Shown: in pieces, positions 1-5,315 of the stretch
How positions within the stretch are numbered: the stretch's first letter is position 1
How the letters are laid out: each line of letters begins with the position of its first letter
Assembly (NCBI GenBank): GCA_029051445.1
Contig: JAIDKP010000061.1
Location: forward strand, 1-5,315
From: Muribaculaceae bacterium
GTDB taxonomy: Bacteria > Bacteroidota > Bacteroidia > Bacteroidales > Muribaculaceae
Direction: 5' to 3'
Length of the DNA stretch: 5,315 nt
Position numbers and translations under genes: made by a program
Notes under the pieces: generated by a model
Databases searched by the model: none
Told to the model about the DNA's origin: nothing
What the model saw: only the letters and a program-made list of their open reading frames with translations

Positions 1-2522
1 AAGCCGGGGAACAGCAGATCGAACCCGTCCATATCCTCAAGGGGGTAATGGATGAGGGTGACTCTCTTGTGAAGTTTATTTTTCAGAAGGTTGGTGTCAG
101 TCCTGTTTCTGTGGCTCAGCAGGTGGACCGGGAAATCTCGTCTCTCCCCAAGGTGTCTGGCGGTGAGCCTTATCTGAGTCGCGGTTCGAACGATGTGCTC
201 CAGAAATCTCTTGACATAGCCAAGCAGAATGGTGATGAATATGTGACTCTTGAGGCTCTGCTTGTGGCTCTTTTCGAGATAAACAGTGCCGCGTCGACCA
301 TACTCAAGGATGCAGGTCTCGGATCAAAGGAACTGAAGGCTGCCATCGATGAACTGCGCAAGGGTAAAAAAGCAACTGACCAAAGCGCGGAGGAGCAGTA
401 TAACGCTCTCAGCAAGTATGCTATAAACCTGAATGAGCGCGCCCGATCCGGTAAGCTCGATCCGGTGATAGGCCGCGACGAGGAGATACGCCGTGTGTTG
501 CAGATACTCAGTCGCCGAACGAAAAACAACCCGATGCTGATAGGTGAGCCGGGTACCGGCAAAACCGCAATCGCCGAGGGTCTGGCACAGCGCATCGTGC
601 GTGGCGATGTGCCTGAGAATCTGCGCACGAAGCAGATTTTCTCTCTCGATATGGGTGCTCTTGTCGCCGGAGCCAAATACAAGGGTGAGTTTGAGGAGCG
701 ACTGAAGGCGATCGTGAACGAGGTGACTCAAAGCGACGGAGAGATAATTCTCTTTATCGATGAGATACACACGCTTGTGGGTGCCGGAAAAGGGGAGGGC
801 GCGATGGATGCCGCCAACATACTGAAACCGGCACTTGCCCGCGGTGAGCTCCGCAGTATCGGTGCCACGACTCTCGACGAGTATCAGAAGTATTTTGAAA
901 AGGACAAGGCTCTTGAACGCCGTTTCCAGAAGGTGATGGTGAACGAACCGGACGAGGCTTCGGCAATCGCAATACTCCGCGGTCTGAAAGAGAGATATGA
1001 GAACCATCACAAGGTGCGTATCCGTGACGAAGCGATTATTGCCGCCGTGCAGCTTTCGGAACGCTACATCACCGACCGTTTTCTGCCGGACAAGGCTATA
1101 GATCTTGTCGACGAGGCAGCCTCGAAGCTGAAACTCGAGATTGACTCCGTGCCTCAGGCTCTTGACGATATAAGTCGCCGCATAGCTCAAAAGGAGATCG
1201 AGCGAGAGGCTATAAAGCGCGAGGGCGACAAGGAGAAGGTTAAAGAAATCGAGAAGGAACTCGCTTCGATGCGTGACGAAGAGAAGGAGTATTCGGCAAA
1301 ATGGAAGGCCGAGAAGGATCTGATCGATAAAATCCAGCAGAACAAGATCGATATCGAGCAGCTTAATTTTGAGGCTGAGCGTGCAGAGAGAGAAGGTGAC
1401 TATGCGAAGGTCGCCGAGATAAGGTACTCCCGGATCCAGGCTAAGGAGCAGGAGAATGCCGCGATACAGGAGCAGCTTAAAATGATGCAGGGCGAGAAGG
1501 CTCTGATCAAGGAGGAGGTCGATGCAGAGGATATCGCCGATGTGGTGTCGCGATGGACCGGAATCCCCGTGAACAAGATGGTGCAGAGTGAGAAAGAGAA
1601 ATTGCTTCATCTTGAAGACGAGCTTCACAACCGTGTGGTGGGACAGGGAGACGCCATCACTGCTATCGCTGATGCCGTGCGCCGCAGCCGTGCGGGTCTT
1701 AACGATCCTCGCCGACCGATAGGCAGCTTCCTTTTCCTCGGTACGACCGGTGTGGGCAAAACGGAGCTTGCCAAGGCTCTTGCCGAATATCTGTTTGACG
1801 ATGAGAATATGATGACGCGTATCGACATGAGCGAGTATCAGGAGAAGCATACTGTGAGCCGTCTTGTCGGAGCGCCTCCGGGATATGTGGGTTATGACGA
1901 GGGCGGCCAGCTTACCGAGGCCGTGCGCCGAAAGCCGTATTCCGTTGTTCTGTTCGATGAGATCGAGAAGGCGCATCCCGATGTGTTCAACATACTGCTT
2001 CAGGTGCTTGACGACGGACGTCTGACTGACAACAAGGGACGTATGGTCAACTTCAAGAATACGATCATCATTATGACCTCTAACATGGGCTCGAGCGTGA
2101 TACGCGAGAATTTCTCGCATATGACTGACGAGAACCGCGGAGAAGTGATAGAGGAAACCAAAAAACAGGTGATCGAGTTGCTCAAGCAGACGATAAGACC
2201 TGAGTTTCTAAACCGTATAGACGAGACGATAATGTTCACTCCTCTCAATGAGAAGGAGATCGAGGAGATCGTAGGGCTGCAGATAATGGGTGTACAGAAG
2301 ATGCTGTCGGCCAACGGTGTGACTCTTGAGGTAACTCCTGCCGCGTTGCATTATCTTGCAGAAGAGGGATATGATCCAGAGTTCGGTGCCCGCCCTGTCA
2401 AGCGTGCAATCCATCGTCTGGTGCTCAATCGTCTCAGTAAAGATATTCTTGCCCAGAAGGTTGACAAGGATCGCCCGATCGTTATCGACGTAAAGGATGA
2501 GAACCTCGTGTTTGAGAACTGA
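1..2522 (+). CDS. clpB: ATP-dependent disaggregase ClpB (5' end outside the window)
   Basis: ClpB is a cytoplasmic hexameric AAA+ chaperone that threads aggregated proteins through its pore, working with DnaK/DnaJ/GrpE. The reading frame is open from base 3 ([12 protein letters not shown]), matching the start of the first Clp N-terminal repeat, so the ATG at 48 is an internal Met and about 25 residues lie off the left edge. Visible in order: N domain to about 400; NBD1 with Walker A GEPGTGKT (543-566), pore-loop Tyr in AKYKG (678-680), Walker B IILFIDE (744-764) and an Arg pair (918-923); a charged, Glu/Lys/Arg-rich coiled-coil M domain (about 1180-1530), which separates ClpB from ClpA/ClpC; NBD2 with Walker A GTTGVGKT (1740-1763; Thr replaces the more common Pro), pore loop GYVGYDEGG (1881-1907) and Walker B (1944-1961); and the C-terminal GARPVKRAI region. 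No ClpP-binding IGF-type loop was noticed. All ATPase motifs are intact. Its promoter lies outside the window. Confidence 0.97.
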   Translation, partial: AGEQQIEPVHILKGVMDEGDSLVKFIFQKVGVSPVSVAQQVDREISSLPKVSGGEPYLSRGSNDVLQKSLDIAKQNGDEYVTLEALLVALFEINSAASTILKDAGLGSKELKAAIDELRKGKKATDQSAEEQYNALSKYAINLNERARSGKLDPVIGRDEEIRRVLQILSRRTKNNPMLIGEPGTGKTAIAEGLAQRIVRGDVPENLRTKQIFSLDMGALVAGAKYKGEFEERLKAIVNEVTQSDGEIILFIDEIHTLVGAGKGEGAMDAANILKPALARGELRSIGATTLDEYQKYFEKDKALERRFQKVMVNEPDEASAIAILRGLKERYENHHKVRIRDEAIIAAVQLSERYITDRFLPDKAIDLVDEAASKLKLEIDSVPQALDDISRRIAQKEIEREAIKREGDKEKVKEIEKELASMRDEEKEYSAKWKAEKDLIDKIQQNKIDIEQLNFEAERAEREGDYAKVAEIRYSRIQAKEQENAAIQEQLKMMQGEKALIKEEVDAEDIADVVSRWTGIPVNKMVQSEKEKLLHLEDELHNRVVGQGDAITAIADAVRRSRAGLNDPRRPIGSFLFLGTTGVGKTELAKALAEYLFDDENMMTRIDMSEYQEKHTVSRLVGAPPGYVGYDEGGQLTEAVRRKPYSVVLFDEIEKAHPDVFNILLQVLDDGRLTDNKGRMVNFKNTIIIMTSNMGSSVIRENFSHMTDENRGEVIEETKKQVIELLKQTIRPEFLNRIDETIMFTPLNEKEIEEIVGLQIMGVQKMLSANGVTLEVTPAALHYLAEEGYDPEFGARPVKRAIHRLVLNRLSKDILAQKVDKDRPIVIDVKDENLVFEN

Positions 2523-2567
2523 CACATATTATAGAATTATTTATTAATCGGTTAATTTTAAAAAGCT

Positions 2568-3047
2568 ATGAAAAAACTGTTTTATTTACTGTTTGCCCTT
2601 CCGTTGTTTCTCGGTACATCGTGCAGCGATGACAAGGAGGTGCCCAATGCAAGCATCAGTGCTTCATTCAGCGGTGTATATGTCGTTCCCGATGATGATG
2701 TGATCTATGTGCTTGCCGGTGATCCGGTTGTTGTCGAGAGCGTTACGGTCGAGAGTGAGGACGGCGAGGAGGTTGCAATCGGCCCGGTGACTTATATCTG
2801 GAATGGATTTGATATCGGTACAACGCCTGTGTCCCCGTTCAAGTATGTCATTTCGACAGATTATCTTACCAAGGAGTTCAATCTGCTGTCGCTCCGTACA
2901 AACCTTCTTGTGGTCGATCACCCGATTTATACGGCTCTCGTCCAGTATAAGGTGCAGGTAGTTCCTGACGAAGCATCGCTGCCCGATGGAGCTACTTTGC
3001 TTGAAGGCCCCGGAGAGGTTGAAACCGAGACTCATATAGAGAAGTAA
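2568..3047 (+). CDS. Small lipoprotein of unknown function, probably surface-exposed
   Basis: This is a 159-residue protein I cannot assign to a named family. It starts with a lipoprotein signal peptide: Lys2-Lys3, a hydrophobic stretch (about residues 4-15), then a lipobox L-G-T-S-Cys19 (Cys codon at 2622-2624). The residues after Cys19 are S-D-D-K-E. Ser plus acidic residues directly after the lipidated Cys matches the lipoprotein export signal described in Bacteroidota, so the protein probably sits on the outer face of the outer membrane (inference). The mature part is acidic, rich in Val, Asp and Glu, and predicted by eye to be mostly beta strand, perhaps one Ig/PKD-like domain; no catalytic motif is apparent. 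It ends in a Glu/Thr-rich tail. The ATG is preceded by an A/T-rich leader without a Shine-Dalgarno sequence, normal for this phylum. It lies 45 nt after clpB, so it could be co-transcribed, and is closed by the terminator at 3071-3127. Confidence 0.85.
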   Translation: MKKLFYLLFALPLFLGTSCSDDKEVPNASISASFSGVYVVPDDDVIYVLAGDPVVVESVTVESEDGEEVAIGPVTYIWNGFDIGTTPVSPFKYVISTDYLTKEFNLLSLRTNLLVVDHPIYTALVQYKVQVVPDEASLPDGATLLEGPGEVETETHIEK

Positions 3048-3070
3048 CGAAGAATTATACAGTAAGATAT

Positions 3071-3127
3071 GGCAGGCCGACCATCGGCAGGGGTGTTCTC
3101 CGATGATGGACGGCCTGTCTTTTTTTT
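3071..3127 (+). terminator. Intrinsic (Rho-independent) terminator after the lipoprotein gene
   Basis: A GC-rich hairpin has its arms at 3071-3084 and 3106-3119. GGCAGGCCG pairs with CGGCCTGTC (one G-T wobble), then an A/A mismatch, then CCAT pairs with ATGG. The apex can add CGG/CCG with a bulge, or CATCGG/CCGATG in another register. Eight T residues follow at once (3120-3127), and a second run of nine T lies at 3133-3141. There is no matching A-rich tract on the left, so it should act for + strand transcripts only. It ends the lipoprotein transcript (and clpB's, if they are joined) and insulates the sugar genes. Confidence 0.9.
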
Positions 3128-3150
3128 GTCGATTTTTTTTTGTGGTGAAG

Positions 3151-3180
3151 TTTGTGTTTTCTTTGGAATTTGTATATTTG
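3151..3180 (+). promoter_or_regulatory. Predicted Bacteroidota-type promoter for the sugar-gene pair
   Basis: TTTG at 3151-3154 (-33 element) and TATATTTG at 3173-3180, an exact match to the TAnnTTTG -7 element, are separated by 18 nt. The match follows the known consensus for the primary sigma factor of Bacteroides. It lies just after the terminator, where a new promoter is expected. The T-rich tract 3120-3141 upstream may help as an UP-like region (inference). With this spacing transcription should begin about 3184-3187, which is right at the ATG at 3186. Confidence 0.7.
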
Positions 3181-3185
3181 AATCC

Positions 3186-3653
3186 ATGGAAACGGTGAGT
3201 CCAGCATATGATCCATACTGCCATGTGACGGTCGATGATTGCCGGTGGATAGATCTTCCGGTGTTTCCGGATCCTAACGGGAATCTCGCTGTCTATGACA
3301 ACGGTTGCCGGAATGCCGCTTTTCATGCCGAACGAGTCTTTTTTCTTTATGATGTGCCTTCCGGGGCAAGCCGAGGCGGCCACTCTGAACATACGACAAT
3401 CCAGTTGCTTGTAGCTGTCGGCGGATCGTTTGAGGTGACAGTGGACGACGGCATAAATCGTGTAACCCATCGTCTTGACAATCCGTGCCGCGGGTTGCTG
3501 ATCCCTCCGGGTATCTGGCGTGAGCTTGACCGGTTTACATCGGGGGCTGTGTGTCTGGTGCTCGCTTCTACGCACTTTGACGAACAGGACTATGTGAGAG
3601 ATTATGACAGGTTTCTGGCATTGTCGGCAAAAAAGAAAGTTAAAAAGTTGTGA
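3186..3653 (+). CDS. FdtA/QdtA-like (WxcM-type cupin) dTDP-sugar 3,4-ketoisomerase
   Basis: Enzymes of this family move the keto group of dTDP-4-keto-6-deoxyglucose from C4 to C3 in the cytoplasm, giving the substrate for a 3-aminotransferase. Counting from the ATG (155 aa), family signatures are WIDLPVF and D-P-N-G-N-L (21-33; the family usually has DPRGNL), ERVFFLYDVPSG (49-60), SRGGH (62-66), the cupin strand GGSFEVTVDDG (79-89), IPPGIWREL (106-114), VCLVLAS (122-128) and the tail YVRDYDRFL (136-144). The expected RGGHAH motif reads RGGHSEH, so the second His is Glu68 and a His follows at 69. Start choice: the open frame reaches back to an ATG at 3069, but that lies before the terminator hairpin and adds a Phe-rich leader unlike the family. 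The ATG at 3186 is taken; a GTG at 3225 would give 142 aa, nearer the usual length of about 140, and fits the promoter better. It overlaps the next gene by 4 nt. Confidence 0.85.
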   Translation: METVSPAYDPYCHVTVDDCRWIDLPVFPDPNGNLAVYDNGCRNAAFHAERVFFLYDVPSGASRGGHSEHTTIQLLVAVGGSFEVTVDDGINRVTHRLDNPCRGLLIPPGIWRELDRFTSGAVCLVLASTHFDEQDYVRDYDRFLALSAKKKVKKL

Positions 3654-4792
3654 TAAAGATTCCTTTCTGCGATCTCGCAAAGCTTAACCGGCCTATGATG
3701 GCCGAGATTGAACAGGCATTGCTCAGAGTCGCACGATCGGGGCGTTATATTGGCGGCACGGAGGTGTCGGCATTTGAAGAGAAATTATGTAATCTTACAG
3801 GTGTGTGTCATGCGGTCGGAGTCGGCAATGGGCTGGATGCGCTCAAGCTTGTGTTGCGCGGGCTTGTTGCGCTCGGGCGTCTGAGCCGTGGCGACGGTGT
3901 CATTGTCGCTGCCAATACCTATATAGCGTCGATGCTTGCTATAGAGGATGCCGGTCTGGTGCCGGTCCCGGTTGATCCTGACCGGAGGACTATGCTTCTT
4001 GATGGCGCGGGTGTGTCGGGTTGTCATGTCAAAAATGCAAAGGCTGTCATGCCGGTTCATCTTTATGGCCGTGCTGCCTGGGATGCAGGGCTTGTGCGGG
4101 CTATAGAGGAACGAGGTCTTCTGGTGATCGAGGACAACGCACAGGCGTTGGGCGCACGCACGGATATCGCCGGGCTTAACGGTCTTCACAGAATGACTGG
4201 CGCACTCGGAGATGCTGGAGCGCTTAGTTTTTATCCTACGAAAAATGTCGGTGCACTTGGTGATGCAGGTGCTGTTCTGACCGACGATGCCGAACTTGCC
4301 TCGGCGGTGAGGTCACTGTCGAACTATGGGAGTGACAGGCGCTACCACAATGTACATTCCGGAGGCTGCAATTCGCGTCTTGATCCGATGCAGGCGGCAG
4401 TGCTTGGTGTCAAGCTCGGGTATGTCGATGTTATAAGCCGGCGACGCCGGGATGTGGCAGCGTCATATGACAGGATGATAGAGAATGATCTGATCGAAAA
4501 GCCGGATATGCCTGAATACGGTGAGTCGCATGTGTGGCACCAGTATGTGATAAAAGTTCCGGGCCGTGATGCCCGCGATGCTTTCAGAAAGCATATGCAT
4601 GAGCTAGGTATCGAGACAGATGTGCATTATGCTGTTCCGCCTCACAGACAGCCTTGTTATGAGAAACGGCAGTGGGGTGATTTTCCGGTGACCTGTGAGA
4701 TTGCCGACAGGGTGGTGAGTCTTCCGGTCGCATGTGTCTCAAGTGATGAGGCCGAGTATGTGGCGGAGGCTGTAAACTGCTGGCGCATGTAA
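3650..4792 (+). CDS. DegT/DnrJ/EryC1/StrS-family PLP sugar aminotransferase (FdtB/QdtB-like)
   Basis: A 380-residue, fold-type I PLP enzyme of usual family length. It probably transfers an amino group (commonly from Glu) to C3 of the keto sugar made by the preceding gene product, giving dTDP-3-amino-3,6-dideoxyhexose. Motifs: G-N-G-L-D-A-L (59-65, phosphate-binding region), ANTYIAS (88-94), PVHLYG (135-140), VIEDNAQALGA (159-169; Asp162 should contact the pyridine N), SFYPTKN with the PLP Lys198, GALGDAGAV (201-209), NYGSD (225-229), NSRLDPMQAA (241-250), and a C-terminal HVWHQYVI and DVHYAVPPH region (294-332). The start is GTG at 3650-3652, forming a GTGA overlap with the TGA stop of the ketoisomerase, preceded by an A-rich stretch; this suggests translational coupling. 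Whether the product is the galacto (Fuc3N) or gluco (Qui3N) sugar depends on the ketoisomerase and cannot be read here. Family membership is firm; the exact substrate is inferred. Confidence 0.9.
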   Translation: MIKIPFCDLAKLNRPMMAEIEQALLRVARSGRYIGGTEVSAFEEKLCNLTGVCHAVGVGNGLDALKLVLRGLVALGRLSRGDGVIVAANTYIASMLAIEDAGLVPVPVDPDRRTMLLDGAGVSGCHVKNAKAVMPVHLYGRAAWDAGLVRAIEERGLLVIEDNAQALGARTDIAGLNGLHRMTGALGDAGALSFYPTKNVGALGDAGAVLTDDAELASAVRSLSNYGSDRRYHNVHSGGCNSRLDPMQAAVLGVKLGYVDVISRRRRDVAASYDRMIENDLIEKPDMPEYGESHVWHQYVIKVPGRDARDAFRKHMHELGIETDVHYAVPPHRQPCYEKRQWGDFPVTCEIADRVVSLPVACVSSDEAEYVAEAVNCWRM

Positions 4793-4834
4793 CGATAAAC
4801 AACGAATCAAACCCAATAAACATATCAAAGAACC

Positions 4835-5315
4835 ATGAAAATCGGAGTACCAAAAGAAATCAAAAACAATGAAAATCGTGTAGGTCTTACCCCTGCCGGA
4901 GTGAAAGAGCTTGTGCAGCACGGTCATGATCTCTATGTGCAGCACACTGCCGGTGAAGGCTCAGGCTTTGCCGATGAGGAGTACACTGCCGCCGGAGCGA
5001 CAATCCTGCCCACGATCGAGGATGTGTATGCCACGGCCGATATGATCGTAAAGGTGAAGGAGCCGATCGCACCGGAGTATCCTCTTGTGAGAAAGGGGCA
5101 GGTTCTGTTCACTTATTTTCACTTTGCAAGCGACGAGGAGCTGACTGAGGCGATGATCAAGTCGGGTGCGACATGTATCGCATATGAGACAGTGCGTGAC
5201 AAGGCCGGTGCTCTTCCGCTTCTTGTTCCGATGAGTGAGGTAGCAGGCCGCATGTCGGTTCAGGAGCGAGCGCGCTTCCTTGAGAAACCGCAATCGGGCA
5301 AGGGTATTCTGCTTG
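4835..5315 (+). CDS. ald: Alanine dehydrogenase, N-terminal part (3' end outside the window)
   Basis: The first 160 codons of an NAD-dependent alanine dehydrogenase, which interconverts L-alanine with pyruvate plus ammonium in the cytoplasm; the full enzyme is about 370 aa. Visible family motifs are [16 protein letters not shown] (1-16), LTPAG (18-22), GSGFADEEY (42-50), IVKVKEP (71-77), LFTYFHFA (91-98), YETV (117-120), [14 protein letters not shown] (127-140) and [12 protein letters not shown] (149-160). Arg15, Lys75 and His96 fall at the same numbers as the substrate-binding and catalytic residues known from the Mycobacterium tuberculosis enzyme. The NAD-binding Rossmann domain lies mostly beyond the right edge. 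One oddity is Arg145 where a Gly is normally found (Q-x-G-A). The ATG has an A-rich leader without a Shine-Dalgarno sequence. It begins 42 nt after the aminotransferase, with no terminator or clear TAnnTTTG promoter in the gap, so read-through from the sugar genes is possible. Confidence 0.95.
   Translation, partial: MKIGVPKEIKNNENRVGLTPAGVKELVQHGHDLYVQHTAGEGSGFADEEYTAAGATILPTIEDVYATADMIVKVKEPIAPEYPLVRKGQVLFTYFHFASDEELTEAMIKSGATCIAYETVRDKAGALPLLVPMSEVAGRMSVQERARFLEKPQSGKGILL

Noticed and set aside
1740..1763. Thr in place of Pro in the second Walker A of ClpB (GTTGVGKT)
   Set aside because: The catalytic Gly-Lys-Thr core is intact and, as I recall, this variant is common in Bacteroidota ClpB proteins.
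324..2120. 598-codon open frame on the - strand opposite clpB
   Set aside because: It lies wholly antisense to a strongly conserved clpB and its translation (rich in Leu, His, Ser, Arg) has no recognisable domain. Codon bias of clpB explains the lack of stops.
2543..2556. Small hairpin ATTAA-TCGG-TTAAT between clpB and the lipoprotein gene
   Set aside because: Only five A-T pairs and followed by just a short T-run; too weak to call a terminator.
2553..2560. TAATTTTA as a -7 promoter element for the lipoprotein gene
   Set aside because: It misses the final G of TAnnTTTG, and no TTTG lies at the right distance upstream; expected by chance in an AT-rich gap.
3069..3185. N-terminal extension of the ketoisomerase from the ATG at 3069
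   Set aside because: That ATG lies just before the terminator hairpin, and the added residues are encoded by the hairpin and T-runs, giving a Phe-rich segment unlike any family member.
2664..3680. 338-codon open frame on the - strand across the lipoprotein and ketoisomerase genes
   Set aside because: It runs through the terminator and promoter and opposite two better-supported genes; its translation has no family signature.
4196..4273. Repeated GALGDAG peptide in the aminotransferase (residues 184-190 and 201-207)
   Set aside because: Family members normally carry GxxGD segments on both sides of the PLP Lys motif, so this is not a recent duplication.

Overview
The window looks like a chromosomal segment from an anaerobic gut-type Bacteroidales bacterium, possibly Muribaculaceae (inference from sequence style; no marker gene is present). 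Supporting signs are a ClpB with a Bacteroidota-like N-terminus, AT-rich intergenic gaps with A-rich leaders and no clear Shine-Dalgarno sequences, a TTTG / TAnnTTTG promoter, and a lipoprotein whose Cys is followed by Ser-Asp-Asp, the Bacteroidota surface-export pattern. All five genes are on the + strand.

Layout: (1) 1-2522, most of clpB, the disaggregating AAA+ chaperone, missing about 25 N-terminal codons to the left of the window. (2) 2568-3047, a small lipoprotein of unknown function, 45 nt after clpB with no convincing terminator between them. (3) 3071-3127, a strong intrinsic terminator, followed by a good Bacteroidota-type promoter at 3151-3180. (4) 3186-3653 and 3650-4792, a tightly coupled pair encoding a WxcM/FdtA-like sugar 3,4-ketoisomerase and a DegT/DnrJ/EryC1/StrS-family PLP aminotransferase. 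(5) 4835 to the right edge, the first 160 codons of alanine dehydrogenase.

The two sugar genes together suggest conversion of a dTDP-4-keto-6-deoxyhexose into a dTDP-3-amino-3,6-dideoxyhexose (Fuc3N or Qui3N type) for surface glycans. The usual companions (rmlA/rmlB, an N-acyltransferase, glycosyltransferases) are not in the window, so the pair appears as a two-gene island between housekeeping genes. The terminator and promoter separate it from the clpB-lipoprotein side. No terminator separates it from ald, so read-through into ald is possible.

I see no mobile element, CRISPR array, RNA gene, or clearly new multi-gene system. The points most worth a second look are the altered His motif in the ketoisomerase, the promoter lying almost on top of its first ATG (leaderless transcript or a GTG start further in), the orphan state of the sugar pair, the surface-export signal on the unknown lipoprotein, and an unusual Arg in alanine dehydrogenase.
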